The translations under genes were made by a program, and so were the position numbers. The notes under the pieces were generated by a model. That model did no database searches. It was not told the origin of the DNA and worked only from the letters and a program-made list of their open reading frames with translations. A stretch of 37,137 nt of DNA from Pseudomonadota bacterium (GTDB lineage Bacteria; Desulfobacterota; Desulfovibrionia; Desulfovibrionales; Desulfovibrionaceae). Below, piece after piece: positions 24,159 through 32,904 of the stretch; position 1 is the first letter of the stretch, and each line of letters starts with the position of its first letter. The stretch lies in NCBI GenBank assembly GCA_023433925.1, contig JAEYTO010000008.1, forward strand, positions 1-37,137, read 5' to 3'.

Positions 24159-25700
24159 TCAGATGCTTCTCTTCGCTTCGCGCGCCTGCGGTTTCCTGGC
24201 CCGTAGCATGGCCCAGGCAGCCAGAAGAAGGGTCAGGGCAATGATCGCGCCATGAAGGAGCGACGCCACGCCATGATACACGGTATCTTCGTGAACAGCC
24301 CGGATCGTGCCGGACATGGCGGCGGCATGGAAAAGCCCCGTCTCCTGGACGATCCGGCCATGTGGGTCGATGATGGCGGAGATGCCGGAGTTCGTGGAGC
24401 GGATCATGTACCGGCCTTGCTCCACCGCGCGCAGGGCGGCCAGGTGCAGGTGCTGCCGCGGCGCCGAGGTGTCTCCGAACCAGGCGTCGTTGCTGATGTT
24501 CACCAGGACGTTGGCCCCGAGACTCACGCGTTCCTGCGCCAGGGCAGGAAAAATTGTTTCATAACAAATGAGTACGCCCAGCGCAAGATGGCCGCCCACC
24601 AGCGGCCGACCGTCCTGTCCCCCGCGGAAGTCACCCACGGCCTGCACGAGCTTGCTCAAGGGGAGAATGCTTCCTAGGGGCACATATTCGCCGAAGGGCA
24701 CCAGGTGCATCTTATCGTACTGGCCCAAGGCGCCGCCTTCTCCCCCGATCAGATAGGCTCGATTGTACATGGTGTACAAGTTGTTCGCCAAGTCGAATTC
24801 ATATGCCGGTGAGCCGGTAAGCAGCAGGGTCTCCCGGGTTCGGGCGAAGTTGCGCACACGGGCGCCGTCGTGGGTCAGCTCCTGGAGGAAGAATGGCAGC
24901 GCTGTTTCGGGCCAGATGACCAGGTCGGCGTGGCTTTCCTTCACCAGCCGTTCGCTCAGGCTGATGTAGCGGCTGACCGTGTCCGCCTGGTGACCGGGAT
25001 CCCACTTCAAGGTCTGGTCTATGTTGCCCTGAACGATGCCGATGGTGGCGATCCGGCCCTTGGGCAGCGGGGCGTCAACTCGGGCCAGGCCGAAGGCGGC
25101 CCAGCCAGCCAGCAAGAGCACGGCTAGAAGCCTGGGCAGGGTCAGGGGCTGCCGCTTTCCGGGCAGGACGAGCCATGTCGTGGCCGTTACCAGCAGGGCC
25201 GCCGTGCCTGCCGAGCCCACGATGGCCGCGAACTGGATGGCGAACGGCCGGGGAACCAGGGCTGCGGCCAGAGGCAGCCAGGGGAAGCCGGTGAAGATCA
25301 CGCCGACGGCCAGCTCCAGGCTGGCCCAGAGCAAGCCCGCGAACAGGCCCAGGGCCAGAGGCGGGAGCTTTGGCCGCGCCCAGCGCAGAAGGCCGCAGTA
25401 CAGCGCCGTGTAAGCACTCAGGTACATGGACAGGAGCACGGGGCAGGGCAGGGCCAAGACCAGGGGAATATTCCCGTAGCGGTGCACTGGGACGAATATC
25501 CAGTACAGACAGCCCAGGTAGGCCGCAAGGGCCGTGAGAAAGCCCCGCCTGGCGGCCTGCGTGGGGCTGCCGGCGGAGATGGCCAGCCAGGCCAGTCCCG
25601 CCGGGAAGAGGAGCACTAGGAGCGGCTCCTGGCGCACGGGGTTGGCCCAGCCGAGCCAAGCTCCGAGCACGGCCAGGAGCGCCGCGGCGTATGTGATCAT
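24159..25700 (-). CDS. lnt: Apolipoprotein N-acyltransferase
   Basis: A 513-residue inner-membrane enzyme that adds the third acyl chain to lipoproteins. The N-terminal half has about six to seven hydrophobic helices. The C-terminal half is a periplasmic nitrilase-fold domain with the catalytic Glu in LVIWPETALPFF, the Lys in YDKMHLVPFGEYVPL and the Cys in LGVLICYETIFP. A final transmembrane helix follows (GAIIALTLLLAAWAML). The start ATG at 25698-25700 shares a base with the stop of the upstream CorC-like gene, and the protein then begins directly with TM1; an extended frame upstream is not supported. CorC-Lnt pairing is common in Proteobacteria. Confidence 0.94.
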   Translation of the reverse strand: MITYAAALLAVLGAWLGWANPVRQEPLLVLLFPAGLAWLAISAGSPTQAARRGFLTALAAYLGCLYWIFVPVHRYGNIPLVLALPCPVLLSMYLSAYTALYCGLLRWARPKLPPLALGLFAGLLWASLELAVGVIFTGFPWLPLAAALVPRPFAIQFAAIVGSAGTAALLVTATTWLVLPGKRQPLTLPRLLAVLLLAGWAAFGLARVDAPLPKGRIATIGIVQGNIDQTLKWDPGHQADTVSRYISLSERLVKESHADLVIWPETALPFFLQELTHDGARVRNFARTRETLLLTGSPAYEFDLANNLYTMYNRAYLIGGEGGALGQYDKMHLVPFGEYVPLGSILPLSKLVQAVGDFRGGQDGRPLVGGHLALGVLICYETIFPALAQERVSLGANVLVNISNDAWFGDTSAPRQHLHLAALRAVEQGRYMIRSTNSGISAIIDPHGRIVQETGLFHAAAMSGTIRAVHEDTVYHGVASLLHGAIIALTLLLAAWAMLRARKPQAREAKRSI

Positions 25701-26548
25701 CAAGCCTGGGGACTCCCGGCGGGCTGCGCCTCGGGCGTGGAGATGGTTATCCATTTGACCTGCTTCTTGTCCGCCTCGGTCACCGTAAGCCTCCGCCCTT
25801 CGAGGATGAAGGCTGCGCCGATCTTGGGCACCCGGCCCGAGAGCTCGCACAGAAAGCCGCCGATGGTCTCCACCTGCTCGGAAGTGAGGTGCATGCCGGC
25901 TTCCTCGTTGAGCTCGTCCAAGGCCATGCGGCCGGCGACGAGGATCTGGCCATTATCCAGGAACTTGATCTCCTCGGGTTCCTGGATGTCGTGCTCATCC
26001 TCGATGTCGCCCACGATCTGCTCGATGACGTCTTCAAGGGTCACCAGTCCCGAGGTGCCGCCGTACTCGTCCAGGGCTATGGCCATGTGCATGCGGCGAG
26101 CCAGGAATTCGCGGAGCATGTCGCGCACGTTCTTGTTCTCGGGCACGAACATGGCCGGCCGCAGGATGCCCCTGATGGGCGCCTCTGCCTTGGAGCCGTT
26201 GAGCAGGGCCGGCAGAAGGTCCTTGGCGTAGACCAGTCCGACGATGTTGTCCTTGTCATCCTCGTAAATGGGAATGCGCGAGTGGCCATGCGTGACGATG
26301 AGCTGGCCCACCTGCTGTATGGAGTCGCTCACTTCGGCGCAGACGATGTCCGTGCGCGGGATCATGATCTCATGGACGAACATGCGGCTCAGCCGTAGCA
26401 CGTTGAGAAGCATGGCCGTGTCCTCGATGGCGAGGTCGCCTTCTTCCCGCGCCTCGATGATGGCCTTCTCCAGCGGCATCTCGTCTTCCTTGCCGCGGAA
26501 GAGGTTCTTGATATGGGACCAGATACTGTCCGATTGGTTGTCTTCCAA
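25700..26548 (-). CDS. CBS-domain CorC/HlyC-type protein
   Basis: A 282-residue cytoplasmic protein with two CBS domains (from MIPRTDIVCAEVSD and the HMAIALDEYGGTSGLVTLEDVIEQIVGDI region) and a C-terminal CorC_HlyC domain. The latter includes ILVAGRMALDELNEE and TIGGFLCELSGRVPKIG. The GDIEDEHD acidic stretch is typical. Unlike the membrane-bound CNNM/CorB relatives it has no transmembrane domain, which fits E. coli YbeX/CorC, implicated in Mg/Co efflux and ribosome function. The start is an unusual TTG at 26546-26548, chosen because AGGAGG lies at 26555-26560 with 6-base spacing. It is directly coupled to lnt. Confidence 0.88.
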   Translation of the reverse strand: MEDNQSDSIWSHIKNLFRGKEDEMPLEKAIIEAREEGDLAIEDTAMLLNVLRLSRMFVHEIMIPRTDIVCAEVSDSIQQVGQLIVTHGHSRIPIYEDDKDNIVGLVYAKDLLPALLNGSKAEAPIRGILRPAMFVPENKNVRDMLREFLARRMHMAIALDEYGGTSGLVTLEDVIEQIVGDIEDEHDIQEPEEIKFLDNGQILVAGRMALDELNEEAGMHLTSEQVETIGGFLCELSGRVPKIGAAFILEGRRLTVTEADKKQVKWITISTPEAQPAGSPQA

Positions 26549-26859
26549 CCTCGTCCTCCTAGCTTGGAGTGGGCGGGCGCGCCCATTCGCGCGGGCGCGC
26601 ACGACCCTGGAATGGCGGATATCCGCAAGGGCCCGCGAAGAGGATTGCGGGTAAAGGCCCTGTCCGCCGCCTGACCGTGCAGGTCCAGATTCGCAATCGA
26701 CCATCCTCATACCTGCGAAAACAATGCCTCACTGTATAACCCGGAAACCGGGAAGATCAAGATATCCCGTCCGTTCCGGCGTAAATCCCGCAGGTTTGCC
26801 CGCCGCGAGGGAGAGTCAATATCATGACCCTGTCTTTGGGTTCATGCCCAGGCTTCCGA
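26549..26859. other. Intergenic region between mnmG and the corC-lnt-prfB run
   Basis: These 311 bases hold the RBS and leader of the CorC-like gene and a promoter candidate (26733-26760). The promoter spacer contains a short CCCGG/CCGGG dyad. No clear terminator for mnmG and no small gene are visible. Confidence 0.5.
26733..26760 (-). promoter_or_regulatory. Candidate sigma-70 promoter for the corC-lnt-prfB-GGDEF-ATPase run
   Basis: On the minus strand, TTGATC (26755-26760) and TATACA (26733-26738) are separated by 16 bases. The leader to the TTG start is about 180 bases. Confidence 0.5.
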
Positions 26860-28752
26860 TCACAGGAGATGCTTCTTCTTCAGGTGGATCTCTAGGCAGG
26901 ATATGGTCGCGGGAGTGATGCCAGAAATACGGCTGGCCTGACCCAATGTCAATGGCCGCACCTTGCCTAGCTTCTCCACGGCCTCGCGTGAAAGTCCAGG
27001 AATACCGGCATATTCTATGTCATCAGGCAATGCCGTGCTCTCCAGGCGCATGGAGCGGTGCACGAGCTCTTCTTGACGCTTGAGATAGCCTTCGTACTTG
27101 ATCCTGGTTTCGGTCTCGCGCAACACATCCTCGGGCAGCCCGACAAGTTCCGAGCAGAAGGGCAGTAGGCCCTCCATGGACACCTCGGGCTGGCGCAGGA
27201 TGGCCGCCAGCGGCACGGCCTTGCCGGGCGCGGCCGCGCCCATGGAGGCCAGGACGTCGCGCGTCGCGGCGTCGGGCCGCACGGTGCGCCCGTCGAGGAT
27301 GCGCAGAAGCTCCGCGATCCTGGCCTGCTTGGCGCTGAAGGTCGTCCAGTGCGCGTCGTCCACCAGGCCCAGTTCGCGCCCCATGGGCGTGAGTCGGGCA
27401 TCGGCGTTGCCTTCGCGCAGGAGCAGTCTGTGCTCGGCGCGCGAGGTGAACATGCGGTAAGGCTCGCGCGTGCCCTTGGTGACCAGATCGTCGACCATCA
27501 CGGCGAGGTAGGCCTGTTCACGGCCCAAGAGGAACGGCTCCCGGCCCGTCAGGGCGCGGCAGGCGTTGAGCGCGGCCCACAAGCCCTGGCCCGCGGCCTC
27601 CTCGTAGCCGGACGTGCCGTTGATCTGTCCTGCCAGGTACAGGCCGGGCACGGCTTTGGCCTCAAGCGTCGGCTTGAGCTGCACCGGGGGCACGAAATCG
27701 TACTCGATGGCGTAGCCCGGCCGCACGATCTGCGCCCGCTCCAGTCCGGGGATGCTGGCGATCATGCGCTTCTGGATGTCCAGAGGCAGGCTCGTGGGGA
27801 TGCCGCTCGGGTAGACCTCGGGGCTGTCCAACCCCTCGGGCTCGATGAAGATCTGGTGGCGGTCCTTATCGGGGAAGCGGGCCACCTTATCCTCGATGGA
27901 CGGACAGTAGCGCGCGCCCGTGCCCTTGATGACGCCCGTGAACATGGGCGAGCGGTCGAAACCCTCGCGGATGGCCGCGTGGGTGCGTTCGTTGGTGTAG
28001 GTGATGTGGCAGGGCGCCTGGGGCATGGCCACGCCGGGCGAGTGGAAGCTGAAGGGCTGCGGCGGGTCGTCGCCCGGCTGGGATTCCAGGGCCGAGAAAT
28101 CGACGCTGTCCCTGAGCAGGCGAGGTGTCGTGCCGGTCTTGAGCCTCCCCAGCTCCAGGCCCAACCCGGCCAGGCTCTTGGACAGGCCCACGGCCGCCGG
28201 GTCGCCCATGCGGCCGCCGGAGTGGCTGGTCAGCCCCACATGGATGAGCCCCTGGAGGAACGTGCCCGTGGTCAGGAGCACCGCGCGCGATGGGAATCGC
28301 TGTCCCAAGGCCGTGATCACGCCCGAGGCGCGGCCGTCCTCCACGAGGATACCTTCGGCCATGTCCTGGATGATCCACAGGTTGTCCTGGGCGAACAGGT
28401 CGCGCTGTACCACGCGCATGTACTCGCGTCGATCGATCTGCGCGCGCGTGGAGCGCACGGCCGGCCCCTTGCGCATGTTGAGGATGCGGAACTGGATGCC
28501 GGCCTGATCGGCCCACAGGCCCATGCGGCCGCCCAGGGCGTCGATCTCCTTGACCATGTGGCCCTTGGCCAGCCCGCCTATGGCCGGGTTGCAGGACAGA
28601 TGGCCGATGCGATCGACGTTGATGGTCAGGAGCAGGGTGGGAAGGCCCAGCCGGGCCGCGGCCATGGAGGCCTCGCATCCTGCGTGGCCTGCCCCGACCA
28701 CGATGAGCGCGAAGCGCTCGGGCAGGGGGGGCTTTCTGGGGTGTGCGGACAT
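26860..28752 (-). CDS. mnmG: tRNA uridine-5-carboxymethylaminomethyl modification enzyme MnmG (GidA)
   Basis: A 630-residue FAD- and NADH-dependent protein that, with the GTPase MnmE, modifies U34 of tRNAs. Seen: the FAD-binding VVGAGHAGCEASMAAARLG at the N-terminus, the hallmark LSCNPAIGGLAKGHMVKEIDALGG, RGPAV-type MRKGPAVRSTRAQIDR, the GTFL-G region, and PGLYLAGQINGTSGYEEAAGQG. The C-terminal helical domain (with RIKYEGYLKRQ) binds tRNA. Length is that of long-form MnmG. It starts 19 bases after the M20 peptidase stop on the same strand. MnmE is not in this window. Confidence 0.96.
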   Translation of the reverse strand: MSAHPRKPPLPERFALIVVGAGHAGCEASMAAARLGLPTLLLTINVDRIGHLSCNPAIGGLAKGHMVKEIDALGGRMGLWADQAGIQFRILNMRKGPAVRSTRAQIDRREYMRVVQRDLFAQDNLWIIQDMAEGILVEDGRASGVITALGQRFPSRAVLLTTGTFLQGLIHVGLTSHSGGRMGDPAAVGLSKSLAGLGLELGRLKTGTTPRLLRDSVDFSALESQPGDDPPQPFSFHSPGVAMPQAPCHITYTNERTHAAIREGFDRSPMFTGVIKGTGARYCPSIEDKVARFPDKDRHQIFIEPEGLDSPEVYPSGIPTSLPLDIQKRMIASIPGLERAQIVRPGYAIEYDFVPPVQLKPTLEAKAVPGLYLAGQINGTSGYEEAAGQGLWAALNACRALTGREPFLLGREQAYLAVMVDDLVTKGTREPYRMFTSRAEHRLLLREGNADARLTPMGRELGLVDDAHWTTFSAKQARIAELLRILDGRTVRPDAATRDVLASMGAAAPGKAVPLAAILRQPEVSMEGLLPFCSELVGLPEDVLRETETRIKYEGYLKRQEELVHRSMRLESTALPDDIEYAGIPGLSREAVEKLGKVRPLTLGQASRISGITPATISCLEIHLKKKHLL

Positions 28753-28771
28753 CTGAATTCCCGAGGCCGGG

Positions 28772-30007
28772 CTACGCCTCGTGCCAGAGCATGGCGGCCA
28801 TGACCTTGGCGTCGCCGATGGTGAAGGGGATGGAGCTGTGCTCGTTGGGCTGGTGGGCGTTGTGGTTCAGGGTGGACCAGACCACGGCCGGGTGGCCGGC
28901 CCGCCGGAGCACGGCCGCCACGGTGCCGCCGCCGATGCCCACCGGCCTGGGCTCCACGCCGTAGACTTTGCGGATGGCCCCGGCCAGGCGCGCGACGACC
29001 TCGCTGTCGGGCGATGTGGGCGGCGCGGCCTCCTCGCGCTGCACGTCAGCATACTCGATGCGCACGCCGTGCCTGGCTTCCACCTGCCGGCCCATCTCGC
29101 GGATGGCGTCCATGACCTTGGCCAGCGGGTAGCAGGGCAGCACGCGACAGTCCACGTAGAACACGTCCTTGCCCGGCACGGTGTTCACGTTCTCCACGTT
29201 GGCCTCCTTCTTGGTCGGCTCGAAGGTGGAGAAAGGCGGACTGAACATCTCGTCGCGGGCGTCGAACACATCGTATAGTCCGCGGATGCGCAGGATGAGG
29301 TCGGCCGCGGCGACCAGGGTGTTGTTGCCCTGCTCGGGGGTGGAAGCGTGGCACTGCCTGCCGGTCACGGTGACCTTGAGCCAGAAGATGCTCTTCTCGG
29401 CGACTTCCATCATGCAAGAGTCCGGGCCGCCGAAGTCGGGCACGAGGAACAGATCGCCGGGCCGGAAATAGCCGGCGTGCTGCTTGATCACGTACTCCAG
29501 GCCGAACTTGCTCGCCGTCTCCTCGTCAGCCGCGAAGAGCATGCCGAAGTTGATGGGCGGCACGAGGCTTGACTCCTGGATGGCCTGGGCCAGGATGAGC
29601 GAGGAAGCCACGGCCTGGTTGTTGTCCTCGGTCCCGCGCCCGTACATTTGGTCGCCGTCCACGCGCAGTTCGTAGGGATCGCTTTCCCAGAGCGACAGGT
29701 CGCCCGGAGGCACAATGTCCAGGTGCGAGATGACCCACAGGGTCTTGTCCTTGTCCTTGTCCTTGCCGGGAATGACGGCCGTGAAGTTGGGGCGCAATCC
29801 GCCGGGCACGCGCGGGTCAGGGGCGTGCATGTCCCTGTCCGTGGAAAGGCCCATCTCGGCGAGCATGGCCTTGACGAGCTCGGCCTTGGCCCATTCGCCT
29901 TGGCCGTCATTGTCCGGGCCCAGGGCGGGCACGGCCACGAGCCGCCGTTGCAGGTCGATGACAGTCTGGCGCTTGCCCTCAAGCCTGCGTAGCAGCGAGT
30001 CGAGCAT
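28772..30007 (-). CDS. M20-family zinc metallopeptidase (DapE/ArgE/CPG2-like)
   Basis: A 411-residue cytosolic amidohydrolase with a two-zinc centre. The ligand motifs are visible: His in VISHLDIVPPGD, the bridging Asp in YGRGTEDNNQ, the catalytic Glu-Glu in FAADEETASK, the Asp in LVPDFGG, and the last His in NHNAHQPNEHSSI. An M20 dimerisation domain sits between them (VTVTGRQCHASTPEQGNNTL). Length and the NAHQPNEH wording place it with the M20 family, often annotated as diaminopropionate/Xaa-His-type dipeptidases or succinyl-DAP desuccinylase-like; the exact substrate is not clear. A short KDKDKDK tract (three TTGTCC units at 29745-29762) is present. RBS GGAGGA precedes the ATG. Confidence 0.85.
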   Translation of the reverse strand: MLDSLLRRLEGKRQTVIDLQRRLVAVPALGPDNDGQGEWAKAELVKAMLAEMGLSTDRDMHAPDPRVPGGLRPNFTAVIPGKDKDKDKTLWVISHLDIVPPGDLSLWESDPYELRVDGDQMYGRGTEDNNQAVASSLILAQAIQESSLVPPINFGMLFAADEETASKFGLEYVIKQHAGYFRPGDLFLVPDFGGPDSCMMEVAEKSIFWLKVTVTGRQCHASTPEQGNNTLVAAADLILRIRGLYDVFDARDEMFSPPFSTFEPTKKEANVENVNTVPGKDVFYVDCRVLPCYPLAKVMDAIREMGRQVEARHGVRIEYADVQREEAAPPTSPDSEVVARLAGAIRKVYGVEPRPVGIGGGTVAAVLRRAGHPAVVWSTLNHNAHQPNEHSSIPFTIGDAKVMAAMLWHEA

Positions 30008-30084
30008 GGATTCCTCCGATGTGCCGGCGCGGGCGGAATAAGAAAAACACGCCTACCATAGAGGACGGGCGCGGCATGGACAAT

Positions 30085-30114
30085 GAAAAAGGCGGGCCCT
30101 TGCGGACCCGCCCG
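30085..30114 (-). terminator. Rho-independent terminator after the PxxKW gene
   Basis: On the minus strand, GGCGGGTCC and GGGCCCGCC form an imperfect stem around a short loop, followed by TTTTTC. It ends the PxxKW transcript before the M20 gene. Confidence 0.8.
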
Positions 30115-30128
30115 TGAAGACTGGTATG

Positions 30129-30419
30129 TTAGCGACCGCGGGCGGCGCGCTTGGATGCCTTGAGGGGGTTGACCTTGACCTTGCCTTCCTTGGTCAGTTC
30201 GGCGCGCACGTGCGTGGCGAAGTTGCACACGCCCTGATACCACTTCATGGCGGGCTTGGCATAGCTCGGGCAGTACTTCTTGTCCTCGTGGGCGATGGCG
30301 CGCTCGCAACCCTCGCACTTCTCCACAATGGGCTCCATGATGAAGCCCTTGAACTTGAGGCCCTCCTCGGTCATCACGGCGCCGTCGATGCGGCCCTGGA
30401 TCTTCTTCGCCTTGGCCAT
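30129..30419 (-). CDS. PxxKW-family cysteine-rich protein
   Basis: A 96-residue, basic, soluble protein with four cysteines: Cys35, Cys38, Cys50 and Cys65. The diagnostic P56-A-M-K59-W60 lies between the third and fourth. The CxxC...C...C spacing could bind zinc or an Fe-S cluster. The family is known mainly from sulfate-reducing and related anaerobes, and its function is unknown. The C-terminus is lysine/arginine-rich (KASKRAARGR), which suggests nucleic-acid or ribosome contact. The ATG at 30417-30419 has a strong RBS (AAGGAGGA). The gene has its own upstream region and its own terminator, so it is probably monocistronic and well expressed. Confidence 0.85.
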   Translation of the reverse strand: MAKAKKIQGRIDGAVMTEEGLKFKGFIMEPIVEKCEGCERAIAHEDKKYCPSYAKPAMKWYQGVCNFATHVRAELTKEGKVKVNPLKASKRAARGR

Positions 30420-30493
30420 CGTATCCTCCTTCCTAGCCGCGTCGGCGGCGAATGAATTGGCTTTTGGGATTAGAAAACAGGGATAATTGGACC

Positions 30494-30518
30494 TAAAACG
30501 GCCGTTTGTCAAGGCCGC
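30494..30518 (-). promoter_or_regulatory. Promoter region of the PxxKW gene with 12-bp palindrome
   Basis: On the minus strand, TTGACA (about 30513-30518) is followed by AAACGGCCGTTT (30494-30505), a perfect 12-bp palindrome. An A/T-rich -10 candidate (around AATTAT) lies further down, giving a spacing longer than ideal. The palindrome could be an operator. Confidence 0.4.
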
Positions 30519-30530
30519 TCGAACTTGATT

Positions 30531-31856
30531 CTACGCGTGCGCCCTGGCTTTGACCCAGCGGGCCACATCGGCGGCCTCGCGGGCCAGGCCATCCATGTCC
30601 AGGGTCGTGTAGCGGCCGTCCTCGTAGAGCACCTTGCCGCCGACCATGGTCAGGCAGACCTCGTGGCCGCTGGCGGCATAGGCCAGGTGCGAGACCGGGT
30701 TGTACAAGGGCATGAGGTTGGGCTGGCTCAGGTCCAGCGCCACGAGGTCCGCGGCCTTGCCTGCCGCGAGGCTGCCCAGCTCGTCCCAGGCCAGAGCCCT
30801 GGCGCCGTTCACGGTGGCCATGTCCAGCACGGCCTGGGCGCCCAGGGCCGTGGGGTCCATGGCGTGCACCTTCTGGAGCAGGGCCGCGCTGTTCATCTCC
30901 TGGAACATGTTCAGATCGTTGTTGCTCGCCGCGCCGTCGGTGCCCAGGCAGACGTTCACGCCCGCCTTGCGCAGATCCTCCACGCGGGCGATGCCGCTGG
31001 TCAGCTTCATGTTGCTCTGGGGGCAATGCGCCACATGCATGCCGGCCTCGGCCATGCGGGCCATCTCCTCGGCCGTCAGGTCCACGCAGTGGGCGAAGAC
31101 GCAGCGCGGGCCGGATATGCCCAGGCTCTCCAGGTACTCCAAAGGCCGGCGGTCGAATTGCTCTAGGGACGTCTTCGTCTCGGTGCTGGACTCGGCCAGG
31201 TGCGTCTTCCACACGCAGCCATGGTCCTGGGCCAGCTCCCAGCTCTGGCGCAGGATCTCCGGCGTGGTCGTGTACACCGCGTGCGGCATGATGGCCGTGC
31301 GGATGCGCGCATGGCCCTTGTACCTGGCGTGCAGATCTTCGATGAGCGGCCAGGCGTCCTCGGTCTTGGCGTAGGCCGGGGATGGGAAGGCGAAGATGCC
31401 CTCTCCGAGCACGGCCCTGAGTCCTGCCTCGTCCACGGCCCGCGCGACCTGCTCCTCGATGAGGTACATGTCACAGAAGCAGGTCGTGCCGGTGCGGATC
31501 ATCTCGGCGCAGGCCAGCAGGGCGCCGAAGCGGATGATCTCGCCGGTCAAGACCTTCTCCACGGGCCAGATGTTTTCCGTGAGCCAGGTCATGAGCGGCA
31601 GGTCGTCGGCCACGCCGCGGAACACCGTCATGCTCGCGTGGGTATGGGCGTTGATCAGGCCAGGCAGCACGAGCCTGCGCCCGAGGTCCTTGGTCCGCGC
31701 CGCCTGCCAGCGGGCGGCGAGCTCGGCCCGCGACCCCACCTCGCGGATGATCCCGCCGTCCATGGCGATGGCCCCATCCTCGATCACCCGTCTGCCGGCA
31801 TCCTGGGTCACGATGATGTCGGCCTGGACAAGCATGTCGCAACGGGAAATGCTCAT
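30531..31856 (-). CDS. mtaD: 5'-methylthioadenosine/S-adenosylhomocysteine deaminase-type amidohydrolase
   Basis: A 441-residue zinc amidohydrolase (MtaD/SsnA group) that deaminates SAH, MTA or related adenosine compounds in SAM recycling. Seen: the HxH metal motif in LINAHTHASMTVFRG, His in CVWKTHLAES, His in FAHCVDLT, and the metal Asp in CLGTDGAASNNDLNMF, which is characteristic wording for MtaD. N- and C-terminal strands form the composite beta domain. The start ATG at 31856 has AAGGA upstream; a second ATG seven codons later is possible. A dispersed repeat lies directly upstream. Substrate preference among SAH, MTA and deoxyadenosine cannot be read from sequence. Confidence 0.88.
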   Translation of the reverse strand: MSISRCDMLVQADIIVTQDAGRRVIEDGAIAMDGGIIREVGSRAELAARWQAARTKDLGRRLVLPGLINAHTHASMTVFRGVADDLPLMTWLTENIWPVEKVLTGEIIRFGALLACAEMIRTGTTCFCDMYLIEEQVARAVDEAGLRAVLGEGIFAFPSPAYAKTEDAWPLIEDLHARYKGHARIRTAIMPHAVYTTTPEILRQSWELAQDHGCVWKTHLAESSTETKTSLEQFDRRPLEYLESLGISGPRCVFAHCVDLTAEEMARMAEAGMHVAHCPQSNMKLTSGIARVEDLRKAGVNVCLGTDGAASNNDLNMFQEMNSAALLQKVHAMDPTALGAQAVLDMATVNGARALAWDELGSLAAGKAADLVALDLSQPNLMPLYNPVSHLAYAASGHEVCLTMVGGKVLYEDGRYTTLDMDGLAREAADVARWVKARAHA

Positions 31857-31888
31857 GGAAGTCGTCCTTGGTCTTTGCGGCGAAGTGT

Positions 31889-32017
31889 CTTAGAGCAGTT
31901 TGACATTGAGACGCTCGCTCCGGCGTTCACGGCGCAAGTGACTTGCGCCTACGCCTACGCGGCGGCAAGCCATGCCGACGCATGGCTTGCAGAGCATTTT
32001 CAAAAACAAAATGCTCT
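31889..32017 (+). repeat. Three-hairpin dispersed repeat, copy 3 (most intact)
   Basis: Runs from TTAGAGCAGTTTGACATTGA to the final ATGCTCT. Hairpins: GGCGCAA/TTGCGCC (about 31931-31949), GCAAGCCATGC-CGAC-GCATGGCTTGC (31965-31990, 11 perfect pairs), and AGAGCATTTT-CAAAAAC-AAAATGCTCT (31991-32017, 10 perfect pairs). It lies between divergent genes (mtaD and the hydrolase). Confidence 0.85.
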
Positions 32018-32098
32018 GGAAAGCGTGGAATGCGTGCGAAGCCCTCTAGGGGCATAGACTAAACCGCCGGCCAGAGCAAGGCGGCCAGGGGACTTGCC

Positions 32099-32869
32099 AT
32101 GCGTGACGAAATCGCCTGCCTCCTCCTGCACGGCTTCACGGGCGAGCCCTTCGAGATGGAGCCCCTGCGGGAAACCCTCCTGCGCCGGGGCATCCATGCC
32201 GAAGCGCCCTGCCTTCCGGGTCACGGCGCCGGGGTGGAGGCCTTCGCCGTCAGCTCGTTCCCGGAATGGGCCGAGGCGGCCGAGCAGGCCTACCTTTCAC
32301 TGGCCGCGCGTTTCGGCCGGGTGGCCGTCATCGGCTTGTCCATGGGCGGCAGCCTGGCCCTGCGCATCGCCCAGCGTCACGAGCCGGCCGGCGTCATGAC
32401 CCTGGCCGCGCCCGTCTACATCTACCGTTGGCTGCCGCCCGAGGCCTGCGACTGGCGCCTGCCCCTGGTCGGCCTGCTGCGCCATGCCGCGCCCAGGATC
32501 AGGACCAGGCCCATAAGCCCGGAGGGCAAGGCCATTGCGCCGTGGCGCGGCATCGATCATGTCATGTGCCTGGAGCCGCTGCACAGCCTCGTGCAGGGAC
32601 TCAAGGACGTGCGCAAGAATTTGGGGAGGATTTGCGCGCCGCTGCTCGCGTTGCACGCGCCCGGCGACAGGATCGTGCCCGTGGGCAATGCCTGGGAGAT
32701 CGTGCGCAAGGTCGGCTCGCGTCGCCGCGCGCTGGAGCTTCTGTCCATCAAGGAGCGCGTCACCAGCCGCCACGTGCTCACCACGCACCAGGAGACGCGC
32801 GAGCGCGTCTGCGGGCTGGCGGGCGAATTCGTCGCCGGGTTGGCCGAGACAGGCCGCCTGGGCGAATAA
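32099..32869 (+). CDS. Alpha/beta-hydrolase (carboxylesterase/lipase-like)
   Basis: A 256-residue serine hydrolase resembling Est30-type carboxylesterases. The oxyanion segment HGFTGEP is at residues 11-17. The nucleophile elbow is GLSMGG with Ser81. The acid is probably in APGDRIVP, and the base His in the SRHVLTTHQE region near residue 225. A cap-like segment lies around PRIRTRPISPEG. There is no signal peptide, so it is cytoplasmic. AGGGGA just upstream supports the start. It is the only plus-strand gene in this part and faces the MBL gene with 35 bases between them. The substrate is unknown; monoglyceride-like esters are a guess from the family. Confidence 0.85.
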   Translation: MRDEIACLLLHGFTGEPFEMEPLRETLLRRGIHAEAPCLPGHGAGVEAFAVSSFPEWAEAAEQAYLSLAARFGRVAVIGLSMGGSLALRIAQRHEPAGVMTLAAPVYIYRWLPPEACDWRLPLVGLLRHAAPRIRTRPISPEGKAIAPWRGIDHVMCLEPLHSLVQGLKDVRKNLGRICAPLLALHAPGDRIVPVGNAWEIVRKVGSRRRALELLSIKERVTSRHVLTTHQETRERVCGLAGEFVAGLAETGRLGE

Positions 32870-32904
32870 AAATGAGATAATCCGTGAACTTGACTGTGCC
32901 AAGC

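Noticed and set aside
29745..29762. TTGTCC hexamer repeat in the M20 gene as a phase-variation tract
   Set aside because: Only three units that keep the reading frame (a short KDKDKDK tract); too short to be a likely switch.
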